Assembly: GCF_003002025.1 (NCBI RefSeq) | Contig: NZ_PVZB01000002.1 | Span: 186,001 to 250,000 of the forward strand | Length of the DNA stretch: 64,000 bases | Direction: 5' to 3' | Origin: Paraburkholderia sp. BL25I1N1 | GTDB lineage: Bacteria; Pseudomonadota; Gammaproteobacteria; Burkholderiales; Burkholderiaceae | Part shown: piece by piece, positions 1 through 8,494 of the stretch | How the letters are laid out: every line of letters starts with the position of its first letter | Numbering within the stretch: the first letter of the stretch is position 1 | Program-made: the position numbers and the translations under genes | Notes under the pieces: generated by a model | The model's database searches: none | Seen by the model: only the letters and a program-made list of their open reading frames with translations | Told to the model about the DNA's origin: nothing

Positions 1-3000
1 GACCGCCGCGCCTTCCGCGCAGTCGATCGTTTCGATCACGCCGTCGCCGCTCGCGGTGACGGAGATTTCCATCTTCATCGACTCGACAATCGCCACCACC
101 TGGCCGTCGGCGACCCGTTCGCCGGCCTTGACGAGCAGCTTCCACACGCTGCCCGACACGTCGGCGACAATGCCTTGCTGGCCGGCCGCAAGCGCGTCGT
201 TCGTCATGTTGCCGGCATGCGCCGCATCGCCATCCGATTCGCCGACGTAATCGGCATGTCCGGCCGCATCCCAGCGCTCGCGTTCCGCATCGAAGGCGGC
301 TTGCTGCGTGCTTTTGAACGCGGCGATCGACTCGGCTTCGTCCTTCAGGAAACGGTTGTATGCGCCGAGGTCGAACACGGACTCCTCGATCTTCAGACTC
401 GCGCGGCCCGCGATGAAATCCGTGCGCAGTTCGGCCAGTTCGGCCTCACTCACTTCGTAGAAACGGATCTCATCGAAGAAGCGCAGCAGCCACGGCTTGC
501 CCGCTTCGAACTCGCGCGTGGTGCGATAGCGGTTCCACATCTGCACGGTGCGGCCGACGAACTGATAACCGCCCGGACCTTCCATGCCATACACGCACAG
601 ATACGCACCGCCGATGCCCACCGCGTTCTCCGGCGTCCACGTGCGCGCCGGGTTGTACTTGGTGGTGACGAGCCGGTGACGCGGATCGAGCGGCGTCGCG
701 ACCGGCGCGCCGAGATAGACGTCGCCGAGACCCATGACGAGGTAGCGTGCGTCGAACACGATGCGCTTTACGTCGTCGATACCATGCAGTCCGTTGATGC
801 GGCGAATGAACTCGATATTGCTCGGGCACCACGGCGCGTCGGGACGTACGGATTGCATGTAGCGTTCGATCGCGATCCGCGTCGACGGGTCGTCCCATGA
901 GAGCGGCAAATGCACAATGCGGTTCGGCACGCGCATCGCGTCCACGGCGGGCAGTTCGCGCTCGGCTTGCTGCAGATGCGCGAGCAACGTGTCGTGCGAC
1001 AGCACGCGGTGGTCGAAATGCACCTGCAGCGAACGGATGCCCGGCGTCAGATCGATGATGCCCGGCAAGCGGTGCGCGTCGAGCCAGTTCATCAACGCAT
1101 GCACGCGAAAGCGCAGGTTCAGGTCGAGCACGAGCGGACCGTATTCGATCAGCACATTCTGATCGCCGGAGCGGCGATAGACCACGCCAGTGCCCTCGCC
1201 CGCCGTCGGGTCGCGGTAGAGGATGCAATCGTGAGCCGCTTCGCTCGCCTGTGTCACGCGTTGCGCCGCTTTGACCGGCACCCGTTCGAAGCGCACCGTA
1301 TCGCCCGGACGCAGTTGACCGAGCTTCCACAACTCCTCGCCCACCACCGTGACCGGACACACGAAGCCGCCGAGGCTCGGACCGTCTGGACCGAGAATTA
1401 CGGGCATATCGCCGGTGAAGTCCACCGCACCGACCGCATACGCGTTGTCGTGAATATTCGACGGATGCAGCCCCGCCTCGCCGCCATCCGTACGAGCCCA
1501 TTGCGGTTTGGGGCCGATCAGGCGCACACCTGTGCGGCTGGAGTTGTAGTGCACCGTCCAGCGCGTGCCGTAGAGCATCGCGATGTCGTCGGGCGTGAAG
1601 AAATCGGGCGCGCCATGCGGGCCGTCGAGCACGCCGAGCGTCCAGTCGTGCGTCAGCACCGGCACGCGCGTCGCGTCCAGTTGCGCGCCCGCTTCACCGC
1701 GATCCGCGCCATCGGCGAGATGCAGCACGTCGCCCTTGCGCAAAGCGCGACCTGCGTGGCCGCCAAACTGCCCGAGCGTGAAGGTCGCCTTGCTGCCCAG
1801 ATAGTCCGGCACCTGCAGGCCGCCCTTCAGCGCGAGACATGCGCGCATGCCGGCGCCTGTTACGCCACCGAGCTTGAGCACGGCACCCGCCGGCGCGCGC
1901 GTGACTTGCCAGAGCGCGACCGGCGCGCCGTCGAGCGTGGCGGCGAGCGGCGCGCCGCCGAGCACGAAAAGCGTCGCGGTATTGAAGCGCAGCGTGGCGC
2001 CGACCATCGCGCATTCGAGCCCCGCGGCGTCGGCGGGATTGCCGAGCAGTTCGTTGGCGAGGCGGAACGACAGATCGTCCATCGGACCCGACGGCGGCAC
2101 GCCGATGTCCCAGTAGCCGGTTCGTCCGGGCGTCTGCTGCACGGTGGTTTGCACGCCGCCGTCGAGCACGTCGATCGTATGCGGCGCGAACATGAAGCGC
2201 GACAGGAACGCGGTGGTCTGCTCACCGCGCGCAAACGTCACCGATCCGGCAATGGCGCGCAGATAGTCGAGATTGGTTTCGATGCCGTACAACTGCGTTT
2301 GCTCCAGCGCGGCACGCAGCGCGGTCAGCGCAGCCTCGCGCGTCTCGCCTTTGACGATCAGCTTGGCGAGCAATGGATCGTAGAACGCACTGACTTCCGT
2401 GCCCGAATCGACCCACGTGTCGACTCGCGCGTCGACGGCGAACGCGACATGCGTCAGCACGCCTGCACTCGGTTGAAACTGTTTGTGCGGGTCTTCCGCG
2501 TACAGCCGCACCTGAATGCTCGCACCTTGCGGCACGGGCGCCAGCGTATCGAGCGGCGCAAGTTCGCCCTCGGCTTCGCGGATCATCCACTCGACCAGAT
2601 CGATACCCGTGACTTCTTCCGTCACGCAGTGCTCGACCTGCAATCGCGTGTTCACTTCGAGGAAATAGAAGCGGCGCGTGTCGGCATCGAAAACGAACTC
2701 CACGGTGCCCGCTGATTTGTACATCACCGCTTGAGCGAGACGCACGGCGCTCGCATGCAGCGCGCTGCGTTCCGCGTGCGTGAGGCTAGGCGCGGGCGTC
2801 TCCTCGATCACCTTCTGGTTGCGCCGCTGCACCGAACAATCGCGTTCGCCGAGCGAGATCACGCCGCCTTTGCCGTCGCCGAAAATCTGCACTTCGATAT
2901 GACGAGCGTTTTCCACGAACTTCTCGACGTACACACCCGCATTGGCAAAGTTCGCTGCGCCGAGCCGCGCGACCGACGCAAACACGCTCTCCAGTTGCGC

Positions 3001-3522
3001 GGCGTCGCGGCACAGCGACATGCCGATGCCACCGCCGCCCGCGGTGCTTTTCAGCATCACCGGATAGCCGATCGACTCCGCCTCGCGCAACGCCGCACTC
3101 ACGTCGGGCAGCAAGCCTGTGCCCGGCAGCAAGGCAACGTCGTTGGCTTGAGCGATTTCGCGCGCAGTATGCTTCAGGCCGAACTCGCGCATCTGCTGCG
3201 GCGTCGGGCCGATGAAGCGGATCCCGGCGTCGTCGCAAGCTTGCGCGAAGGCGGCGTTCTCGGACAGAAAGCCGTAGCCGGGATGCACAGCGTCGGCGCC
3301 GCTTGCACGCGCCGCTTCGAGAATTGCCGCGCTGTTCAGATAACTCTGCGCCGCGAGCGCCGGACCGATGCACACGGCTTCGTCGGCGAGCATCACATGC
3401 ATGGCATGGCGATCGGCTTCGGAATAGACCGCGACCGACGCGATGCCCAGCCGCTTGAGCGTGCGAATCACGCGGCAGGCAATCTCGCCGCGATTGGCAA
3501 TCAGGACTTTGTGGAATCTCAT
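1..3522 (-). CDS. Biotin-dependent guanidine/urea carboxylase, 3' end cut by window edge
   Basis: ATP- and biotin-dependent carboxylase of the family long annotated as urea carboxylase. Many members behind guanidine riboswitches carboxylate guanidine to carboxyguanidine. 1174 codons are visible, without a stop. The biotin carboxylase domain opens with [15 protein letters not shown], has a GGGGIGM ATP-grasp loop near residues 162-168 and the [10 protein letters not shown] block near 290. Two carboxyltransferase (KipI/KipA-like) regions follow. The biotinyl domain motif ESMKM puts the biotin lysine near residue 1150, so only about 25-30 residues should be missing. The start ATG overlaps the stop of the upstream DUF1989 gene (ATGA), so the two are translationally coupled. 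The leader riboswitch makes guanidine the likelier substrate than urea. This is inferred from context, because the substrate-determining residues were not checked. Confidence 0.93.
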   Translation of the reverse strand, partial: MRFHKVLIANRGEIACRVIRTLKRLGIASVAVYSEADRHAMHVMLADEAVCIGPALAAQSYLNSAAILEAARASGADAVHPGYGFLSENAAFAQACDDAGIRFIGPTPQQMREFGLKHTAREIAQANDVALLPGTGLLPDVSAALREAESIGYPVMLKSTAGGGGIGMSLCRDAAQLESVFASVARLGAANFANAGVYVEKFVENARHIEVQIFGDGKGGVISLGERDCSVQRRNQKVIEETPAPSLTHAERSALHASAVRLAQAVMYKSAGTVEFVFDADTRRFYFLEVNTRLQVEHCVTEEVTGIDLVEWMIREAEGELAPLDTLAPVPQGASIQVRLYAEDPHKQFQPSAGVLTHVAFAVDARVDTWVDSGTEVSAFYDPLLAKLIVKGETREAALTALRAALEQTQLYGIETNLDYLRAIAGSVTFARGEQTTAFLSRFMFAPHTIDVLDGGVQTTVQQTPGRTGYWDIGVPPSGPMDDLSFRLANELLGNPADAAGLECAMVGATLRFNTATLFVLGGAPLAATLDGAPVALWQVTRAPAGAVLKLGGVTGAGMRACLALKGGLQVPDYLGSKATFTLGQFGGHAGRALRKGDVLHLADGADRGEAGAQLDATRVPVLTHDWTLGVLDGPHGAPDFFTPDDIAMLYGTRWTVHYNSSRTGVRLIGPKPQWARTDGGEAGLHPSNIHDNAYAVGAVDFTGDMPVILGPDGPSLGGFVCPVTVVGEELWKLGQLRPGDTVRFERVPVKAAQRVTQASEAAHDCILYRDPTAGEGTGVVYRRSGDQNVLIEYGPLVLDLNLRFRVHALMNWLDAHRLPGIIDLTPGIRSLQVHFDHRVLSHDTLLAHLQQAERELPAVDAMRVPNRIVHLPLSWDDPSTRIAIERYMQSVRPDAPWCPSNIEFIRRINGLHGIDDVKRIVFDARYLVMGLGDVYLGAPVATPLDPRHRLVTTKYNPARTWTPENAVGIGGAYLCVYGMEGPGGYQFVGRTVQMWNRYRTTREFEAGKPWLLRFFDEIRFYEVSEAELAELRTDFIAGRASLKIEESVFDLGAYNRFLKDEAESIAAFKSTQQAAFDAERERWDAAGHADYVGESDGDAAHAGNMTNDALAAGQQGIVADVSGSVWKLLVKAGERVADGQVVAIVESMKMEISVTASGDGVIETIDCAEGAAV

Positions 3523-4175
3523 TGGGCATCCCAGATCGTCAGTCGCACGGGCGTCGGGTTGAAGCCGTTGCACGGATTATTCAACTGCGGGCAGTTCGAG
3601 ATGAGCACCGTGACATCCATTTCGGCGCGCATTTCGACATATTTGCCCGGCGCGGAGATACCGTCTTCGAACGTCAGTTTGCCGAGCGGCGTCACCGGCA
3701 CGTTCATGAAGAAGTTGATGTTGCTGACGATGTCGCGCTTGCCGAGCTGCGTGCCCACGCCGCACGTGCAATGCGTGATCGCATGCAGGAAGCTGTCGCG
3801 GCAGCTATGCATATGACGCTTGTCGAGCGCGTAACGCACGGTATTGCTCTCGGCCGCGCAAGCACCGCCGAGCGTGTCATGACGGCCGCACGTGTCGGCG
3901 ACGATGCTCAGCATCGGCTTGCCGAGGTTCGACATGAGCACGCTGCCGGCGGACAGATAGAGATTGCGTTGCGCGCGGATCGTGTCCTGCGCGCTATAGC
4001 GTTCGAGCGGATCGGCGCTGTTATAGAACAGCGTGTCCACGGCCTGATTGCCTTCCAGGTCGAGAATGCGGAACACCTGGCCGCGTTTGACTTCGTGCAG
4101 CCACGGCTCGCCCGAAGGCAGCGTGAGGTCGTAGACCGCATGACGGAGTTCGAGCTTGCTTTCGATAATAGGCAT
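3519..4175 (-). CDS. DUF1989 protein, carboxyguanidine deiminase subunit (CgdA/UAAP1 type)
   Basis: 218 aa protein of the DUF1989 (urea carboxylase-associated protein) family. In characterised systems two paralogues form a heteromeric carboxyguanidine deiminase that converts carboxyguanidine to allophanate and ammonia. Visible family features are the cysteine/histidine-rich stretch [11 protein letters not shown] near residue 92 and the [25 protein letters not shown] block. The ATG at 4175 is chosen because a strong AAGGAG lies just upstream; a longer in-frame extension would run into the preceding gene. It starts 11 bp after the sister subunit ends and overlaps the carboxylase by four bases. 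Which paralogue is subunit A or B is inferred from gene order only. Confidence 0.85.
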   Translation of the reverse strand: MPIIESKLELRHAVYDLTLPSGEPWLHEVKRGQVFRILDLEGNQAVDTLFYNSADPLERYSAQDTIRAQRNLYLSAGSVLMSNLGKPMLSIVADTCGRHDTLGGACAAESNTVRYALDKRHMHSCRDSFLHAITHCTCGVGTQLGKRDIVSNINFFMNVPVTPLGKLTFEDGISAPGKYVEMRAEMDVTVLISNCPQLNNPCNGFNPTPVRLTIWDAQ

Positions 4176-4186
4176 CGCGGGTCTCC

Positions 4187-4942
4187 TTAAACGAACAGAC
4201 GGTCGGTGTTGACGAAGCCGCGCCCGTTCTCCGGGCACGAGCAACGGCAGGGATCGTCGGCCGGCACGCAGGCGTCGGCTGAATACGCGCGGTACGCGAT
4301 CAGCTTGACGGGCCTCGGCTTGTATTCGGATGAAGGGTCGAGCGGATGCGGTGCGGTCGAAAACACGGCGAGCGTGTCCATTTCGAAACGCAGATCGAAC
4401 GCGGCGCCGGCCGGCGAATGACTCGCTACGAAGCTGAGCGCGCCGTCCTCGCCGATCGCGAGTTTGCTGAAGAAGTTGATATTGGCGACGAGGTCGCGTG
4501 TGCCGAGTCCGTGCTTCGCCAGTTCGAGCAGCAGACTGTCGCGGCCGTTGCGGATCATTGCATTGCGGTGCTGCTGGTAACGCGCCTCGCCGTATTTCGC
4601 GGCGGACAATTCCGCGTCGCCGACGCCGCCGAGCGGATCGTGCCAGCCGAGCGTATCGGCGGTGATCGAGGCCAGCACGCGGCCCATGTCCGAATAGAGC
4701 ACGTGGCCGCGCGTCAGATGCGCGGTGTGCTGCGCCTTCAGCGTATCGGCCATGTTGTAGCGTTCGAGCGGTTCGTCGTGCCGGTAGAACACGGCGGCCA
4801 GATTCGCGCCGCCTTCGCTATCGACGACGCGCAACGCCATGCCACGGCGCAGCACGCCGGACCAGTGCGTGCCGGCGGGAATCACCGTTTCCCATGCCAC
4901 GTGCGGGATCGGTGCGAGATCGACAGGGGATTGCGTCGACAT
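4187..4942 (-). CDS. DUF1989 protein, carboxyguanidine deiminase subunit (CgdB/UAAP2 type)
   Basis: 251 aa paralogue of the following gene, first cistron of the guanidine operon. It shares the family layout: [28 protein letters not shown] and [18 protein letters not shown]. It ends with a cysteine-containing tail ([16 protein letters not shown]), typical of the second subunit. The ATG at 4942 is chosen because TGGAG is correctly spaced before it and because the in-frame extension to 5107 would lie inside the riboswitch. Its Shine-Dalgarno region is perfectly complementary over nine bases to part of the upstream aptamer, so translation is probably the controlled step. The partner subunit follows after 11 bp. 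Confidence 0.85.
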   Translation of the reverse strand: MSTQSPVDLAPIPHVAWETVIPAGTHWSGVLRRGMALRVVDSEGGANLAAVFYRHDEPLERYNMADTLKAQHTAHLTRGHVLYSDMGRVLASITADTLGWHDPLGGVGDAELSAAKYGEARYQQHRNAMIRNGRDSLLLELAKHGLGTRDLVANINFFSKLAIGEDGALSFVASHSPAGAAFDLRFEMDTLAVFSTAPHPLDPSSEYKPRPVKLIAYRAYSADACVPADDPCRCSCPENGRGFVNTDRLFV

Positions 4943-4999
4943 GGAGGCTCCAGGTATCGGTTGGGAATAAGCATGAGAGGGCGATTGACCGACATCGCG

Positions 5000-5128
5000 A
5001 CCTCCCGGGCTTTTATCCCTCCGTGGAGCCTCGCCGGCGCCTTGAAAGAAGGTGAACGGCAAGACCGGATTGCTCTCGGACCAGACATCGTGCGCATTGA
5101 CCTGCACACGACCGGAACCCTAGCGATC
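5000..5128 (-). promoter_or_regulatory. Guanidine-I (ykkC) riboswitch 1
   Basis: Read on the minus strand, the leader carries the three hallmark blocks of the ykkC guanidine-I aptamer in order: GCTAGGGTTCCGG (about 5124-5112), ATGTCTGGTCCGAGAGCA (about 5088-5071) and GGGATAAAAGCCCGGGAGG (about 5019-5001). The same blocks recur in the second riboswitch at 8203-8332. It precedes the carboxyguanidine deiminase and carboxylase genes, the classic target of this class. The aptamer segment GAGGCTCCA (5032-5024) is complementary to TGGAGCCTC (4952-4944) at the Shine-Dalgarno of the first gene, which suggests translational control. Confidence 0.93.
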
Positions 5129-5172
5129 CTGAAGATGATGCAAATTACTTCGCACCTCTCGCTGCGTAGCTA

Positions 5173-5188
5173 AGCGAGTTGCGTGCCA
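5173..5188 (-). promoter_or_regulatory. Sigma-54 type -24/-12 promoter of the guanidine carboxylase operon
   Basis: On the minus strand this reads TGGCACGCAACTCGCT. It has a perfect -24 TGGCAC, the exact GG-N10-GC spacing of RpoN promoters, and TCGCT in place of TTGCT at -12. It lies about 45 bp before the riboswitch, so the aptamer would be near the 5' end of the transcript. The same TCGCT variant is in the matching element before riboswitch 2. An upstream NtrC-type activator is expected but not identified with certainty. Confidence 0.7.
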
Positions 5189-5595
5189 GCGTTGTATCGA
5201 GGATGCGGCAAGTGTGGCGTGGCAAGGGATTGGATGCGATGCCCGCGGCAGGCAGGTAGGTGTGGGCCGATCGCGCACGCACCAGCGCCGTTTGTGAATC
5301 CGCACCAGTTGGATGCGCCGGGCACCACGATTGGGCTCGCCGCGGGCCCGCGCGACGCCGGATATGGCTCTGAACGATGGCATGGTGTGTGCGTATCAAT
5401 GCGCCACATCCACTCCCTTCCTGACACGACCATGCCGACGCTTGCCGCTATCCGACGCGCGCTTTACACCTTGATGTCGGCACGTTTCATCGAGCTGCAA
5501 AAGCAACAGCGCCGCTCGTAACTGAAGCGGCGTGTTGTCGTGATGCTACGCATCCAGGCATTCGCCATTGGATCTCGGCACGTTTTAACTCAGCC
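5189..5595. other. Intergenic region upstream of the guanidine operon
   Basis: About 400 bp between the sigma-54 element and the stop of the oxygenase gene. It holds one possible activator site, GCAC-N7-ATGC at 5302-5316, one base off the NtrC-type GCAC-N7-GTGC pattern and about 115 bp upstream of the promoter. It also holds a doubtful 29-codon frame at 5432-5521. No RNA gene or repeat was recognised. Confidence 0.4.
5432..5521 (+). CDS. Possible 29-residue small protein
   Basis: A short frame beginning MPTLAAIRRALYTLMSARF and ending in a basic tail (QKQQRRS), able to form one amphipathic helix. There is no convincing ribosome-binding site and no recognised family. It lies in a gene-free stretch, so it could be a real small protein or chance. 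Low confidence. Confidence 0.2.
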   Translation: MPTLAAIRRALYTLMSARFIELQKQQRRS

Positions 5596-6651
5596 TTAAG
5601 TGTTCAGATCCGCGCTCGCATAGCGCGCCTGTTGGCCGAAGCTCGACAACGCTTTCGAACCATCGGGCAACTGTAGTTCTCCGCGTTCGAGACGTTCCTT
5701 CAGATAGGTAAAACTCTGCGCTGTCTGCGCGAACAGATGGTCGCCCGCCGACACGGGCGGGTATTTCGCCACCGCTTCGGGCGTCGCGAATGGCGGCAGC
5801 GGCGCGACCACCGTGTGATAGTCGCAGGCGAAAAAGAGCGGGAACGAGTAGCGCTCCTCCCGCACCTTGCGCACGCGATGCGACGTCGCGATATACGTCC
5901 CGCCCGTCCACACTTCCAGCATGTCGCCGATGTTCACGACAAACGCGTTCTCGACCGGCGGCGCATCGATCCACTCGCCCTCGCCGTTCATCACTTCGAG
6001 TCCGGGCGCGGTCGGCAGCAGGATCGTGAAGCACTCGTAGTCGGTATGCGCGCCGATGCCAGGCCGGTCTTCCGCCGACGGATCGAGCGGATAGTGGATC
6101 AGCCGCAACTGGCTCGGCGGCTTGCGCAGATACCGGTCGAAATGCTGTTCGGGCAAGCCGAGCGCGAGCGAGAAGCCGCGAAACAGGGCGCGGCCGAGTT
6201 CGAACGTCGCTTCGTAGTAGCCGCTCACCGCTTCGCGAAAACCCGCTTGTTCCGGCCAGGTATTCGGGCCCAGCATCGGTGTGCCGGCGCGCACGTCGGG
6301 GTCGTCGGCGGGCAGTTCGCGGCCGGTGTCGAAGGCTTCCTTCCTGTCGCGCTTGCCGCCCGCGAAGACTTCCTCGCCTTCGGGCACATAGCCGCGATGC
6401 GCCGTCGACTTGCCGATGTAGTAGCGCATCTTCCATTCATGTTCGGCAGCGAAGAAGCGCCTGGCCTGCTCGATCAACGCGCTTTGCTGCGCGCGCGACA
6501 CCTGGTGACCGGTGACATAGAAAAAGCCGGCCTCGCGTGCCGCGCGATCGAGTGCGCGCGCGGTGGCGAGCCGCCGGCTGGCGTCGTCGCTGAACAGGCC
6601 GCTCACGTCGACAATGGGTAGTTGCTGAAAGCCCGTATGGGTTGGGTTCAT
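5596..6651 (-). CDS. 2-oxoglutarate/Fe(II)-dependent oxygenase (isopenicillin N synthase family)
   Basis: 351 aa. N-terminal DIOX_N region (LPIVDVSGLF to about residue 120), then the double-stranded beta-helix core. The iron-binding triad is visible as HTD in GAHTDYECFTIL (about residue 223) and the distal histidine in ATSHRVRKV; the 2-oxoglutarate-binding RYSFPLFF follows. Family members hydroxylate, desaturate or ring-close small substrates. The GPNTWPE and VNIGDMLEVWT blocks resemble the plant-type 2-ODD group that includes homoarginine 6-hydroxylases, which release guanidine. It is the second gene of a two-gene operon 9 bp behind the isomerase and sits between two guanidine riboswitches, so a guanidino substrate is plausible. 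That is inference. Confidence 0.85.
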   Translation of the reverse strand: MNPTHTGFQQLPIVDVSGLFSDDASRRLATARALDRAAREAGFFYVTGHQVSRAQQSALIEQARRFFAAEHEWKMRYYIGKSTAHRGYVPEGEEVFAGGKRDRKEAFDTGRELPADDPDVRAGTPMLGPNTWPEQAGFREAVSGYYEATFELGRALFRGFSLALGLPEQHFDRYLRKPPSQLRLIHYPLDPSAEDRPGIGAHTDYECFTILLPTAPGLEVMNGEGEWIDAPPVENAFVVNIGDMLEVWTGGTYIATSHRVRKVREERYSFPLFFACDYHTVVAPLPPFATPEAVAKYPPVSAGDHLFAQTAQSFTYLKERLERGELQLPDGSKALSSFGQQARYASADLNT

Positions 6652-6660
6652 GAGATGTGC

Positions 6661-7563
6661 CTAGACAAGCTGCGCGCTGGTTTGAGATTGCGTCTGCTCT
6701 TTTCGCCCGCCGCCTCCTTCGCGCTCGGCAAGGAACGCAGCCAGATGGCGCCGTTCCTCGCGCCCCATCCATGTATTGATCTCCCACAGATCGGCCACCG
6801 GCGCGTTCGTAAACGGCAGCGTATGCAGATAACCGTCGGGGCCGAACTCCGGCGTCATCGTCGTGACGGTGTAGCCCTGCTCGATCTGCGCGCTCCACAG
6901 CGCTTCCCAGATCCGCTGATGCGAAGCGAGGCAGTCCGCATACTCGGGCGCCGCCGGATGCGGCACCTGCGGACCTTGCGGATAGCCGATACGGCCATGC
7001 AAATGATGCGCATGCGGCGCCAGTTCGAGGATCGTGTCCCACTCGCTGTCGAGCAGCCGCTCGCACACCGACACCCAATGGCTGAAGTCGCAGGTTAGCT
7101 TGAGCGCGGGCACGGCGCGCGCGACGTCGCGAGTGATCCAGGGGTTATAGAACGAGCGCCCACGGTGCGTTTCGAAGCTGCACGTCACATCGTGTTTCGC
7201 CGCGATCTCCACCGCGCGCGCGAAGAAGTCCAGCTGGGTCGCCGCCGGCCACGCATCGCAACCGGCCATGACGTTGAAGAAGCGCGGTTCGAGCGGCTTG
7301 CCCCAGACGATTTTCTCCTCGAAGTCTCGCAGATGATCGGCAGGCGTCGCGGAACGTTCCGGCACATAGCTGCCGGCCGTCGTGATCTCCGCGATGAAAC
7401 CCAGGCGCTCGTCGGCAATGGCCTGCGCAAAAGCATCGCGCGCTGCGCCGCCGGACGGCACCGGCGCTTCGATGCCGTCGAAGCCGGCCGCCCGCACGAG
7501 CGGCGCGGCATCGCGCGGGCCGCCGTCGAATCCCCAGAACGTCTTGAACAATTCGAGTTTCAT
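6661..7563 (-). CDS. TIM-barrel sugar phosphate isomerase/epimerase family protein
   Basis: 300 aa, xylose-isomerase-like TIM barrel (AP endonuclease family 2 fold). Likely metal-ligand strands are visible: FETHRGR, CDFSHW, HLHGRIG and the late MTPEFGPDGY. The family isomerises or epimerises small hydroxy-acids and sugars; the substrate cannot be read from sequence. The ATG at 7563 is chosen for its GGAGAGG; an extension to 7596 would cross the palindromic operator. First gene of an operon with the downstream oxygenase (9 bp gap). The C-terminus ends in a low-complexity Gly/Gln/Ser tail after residue 280. Confidence 0.8.
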   Translation of the reverse strand: MKLELFKTFWGFDGGPRDAAPLVRAAGFDGIEAPVPSGGAARDAFAQAIADERLGFIAEITTAGSYVPERSATPADHLRDFEEKIVWGKPLEPRFFNVMAGCDAWPAATQLDFFARAVEIAAKHDVTCSFETHRGRSFYNPWITRDVARAVPALKLTCDFSHWVSVCERLLDSEWDTILELAPHAHHLHGRIGYPQGPQVPHPAAPEYADCLASHQRIWEALWSAQIEQGYTVTTMTPEFGPDGYLHTLPFTNAPVADLWEINTWMGREERRHLAAFLAEREGGGGRKEQTQSQTSAQLV

Positions 7564-7577
7564 CGCCTCTCCATTTA

Positions 7578-7593
7578 CATGCAAATTTGCATG
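7578..7593. promoter_or_regulatory. Perfect palindrome, candidate operator of the isomerase-oxygenase operon
   Basis: CATGCAAATTTGCATG is a perfect 16-bp palindrome, AT-rich in a GC-rich region. It lies 15-30 bp before the isomerase start, inside the 156-bp region shared with the divergent regulator gene at 7720. This is the position expected for a dimeric repressor covering the operon promoter; the regulator at 7720 is the obvious candidate. Confidence 0.6.
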
Positions 7594-7719
7594 CAATAGT
7601 ACGCATGAAAAGCGCGAGTCAATAAACTATCCTTGCGTGGCCGTGGAATATTTTCGCGCGCCCGATTTCCGGCTCGATTAGCACTTAAACTGTGCAGCCC
7701 TCCTCCTCGTGGTGAATCG

Positions 7720-8088
7720 ATGAAGAAGAAAATTGCGCGGGCCAAGGGGCAAGCCGTCGCGCGCGCCATTCTCGACATGGACTGGCAGTGGTCGGCGCAT
7801 TTCGGCGATCTCGGCCTGAACGACCTGAACTACAGCGACCTGTTCTGCCGCATGTGGGTGGATCAGGGCGATCATTTCGCCAAGACAGCGCTCTACGAAT
7901 TCATGCCGGGCGTGAGCCGCCGCACCGCCGTGCGGTACGTGCAGGAGTTGATCGACGGCGGCTGGCTGCTGGAAACGAGTTCCGCCGAGGATCGCCGCAT
8001 CAAACAGGTGAGCCTCGCGGCATCGATCGAGGAACGGCTGGAGCAGTTTCTCGCTTACGTGCATCAACGGTTCGCGGCGCTGGATTGA
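7720..8088 (+). CDS. Small winged-helix regulator (MarR-like)
   Basis: 122 aa. A basic start (MKKKIARAKGQ) is followed by a helical segment. A winged helix-turn-helix can be seen in GVSRRTAVRYVQELIDGGWLLETSSAEDRRIKQVSL, where the DRRIKQV turn matches the MarR-type beta wing. A C-terminal helix probably supports dimerisation. It diverges from the isomerase-oxygenase operon across a perfect palindrome and ends about 60 bp before the sigma-54 element of riboswitch 2. Probably a local transcriptional regulator; the effector is unknown. Confidence 0.7.
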   Translation: MKKKIARAKGQAVARAILDMDWQWSAHFGDLGLNDLNYSDLFCRMWVDQGDHFAKTALYEFMPGVSRRTAVRYVQELIDGGWLLETSSAEDRRIKQVSLAASIEERLEQFLAYVHQRFAALD

Positions 8089-8146
8089 CTTCGCTCACGC
8101 GGAGCCGAAGTTGAACCGTTGCCGTAATCTCAACCGCGCAACCCGC

Positions 8147-8162
8147 TGGCATATTTCTCGCT
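8147..8162 (+). promoter_or_regulatory. Sigma-54 type -24/-12 promoter before riboswitch 2
   Basis: TGGCATATTTCTCGCT has the RpoN spacing GG-N10-GC and the same TCGCT -12 variant as the element before riboswitch 1. Twelve bases after TCGCT both leaders carry GAGAGGTGCG, supporting a shared transcription start architecture. It would transcribe the riboswitch and the binding-protein gene. Confidence 0.65.
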
Positions 8163-8202
8163 AGATGATTCACCGAGAGGTGCGGCAGCGTCGCATCTTA
8201 GG

Positions 8203-8332
8203 GATGCTAGGGTTCCGGTTCGCGAGAATGTCTGGTCCGAGAGCAGCCCGGTGCGCCGACCGGTTCGCTTGCAATCCGATTGCAGGCACGTACTGGCGGC
8301 CGCACTACACGGCGGGACAAAAGCCCGGGAGA
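8203..8332 (+). promoter_or_regulatory. Guanidine-I (ykkC) riboswitch 2
   Basis: Contains the same ordered blocks as riboswitch 1: GCTAGGGTTCCGG (8206-8218), ATGTCTGGTCCGAGAGCA (about 8228-8245) and GCGGGACAAAAGCCCGGGAGA (about 8312-8332). The 160-bp stretch to the start codon carries a long hairpin instead of the direct anti-Shine-Dalgarno pairing seen in riboswitch 1. The controlled gene is a periplasmic binding protein. Confidence 0.92.
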
Positions 8333-8414
8333 TTGGCGATAGCAATGTCTATCGTGCCTCTCCGTGGCCGGTGTTTGTCTCCCGCAGTTTCCGCGTCGTT
8401 GTTCTCTCGCGGGA

Positions 8415-8479
8415 ACCGGTCATGTTGTTTCATCGCGCAGTCGCCGCGCGATCCAACTCAACAATCGCAATTGACCGGT
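8415..8479 (+). promoter_or_regulatory. Branched hairpin between riboswitch 2 and the start codon
   Basis: Outer arms ACCGGTCA (8415-8422) and TGACCGGT (8472-8479) are perfectly complementary, and an inner perfect stem ATCGCGC/GCGCGAT (8432-8438, 8446-8452) lies inside. TGTTG and CAACA can extend the outer stem. The structure ends one to five bases before the TCCTGGAG ribosome-binding site and has no U-run, so it looks like a translational expression platform and not a terminator. Confidence 0.5.
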
Positions 8480-8494
8480 CTCCTGGAGAAAACG

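Noticed and set aside
910..2715. Long open frame of about 600 codons on the plus strand opposite the carboxylase gene
   Set aside because: It is antisense to a well-supported gene, has no recognisable domain and is rich in Arg, His and Ala, as expected for a chance frame in GC-rich DNA.
4943..5107. Upstream in-frame extension of the first DUF1989 gene
   Set aside because: It would start inside the riboswitch and has no ribosome-binding site; ATG at 4942 is well supported.
5302..5316. NtrC-like site GCAC-N7-ATGC upstream of the guanidine sigma-54 element
   Set aside because: One mismatch in a short motif within GC-rich sequence, and no clear equivalent before riboswitch 2; kept only as a note.
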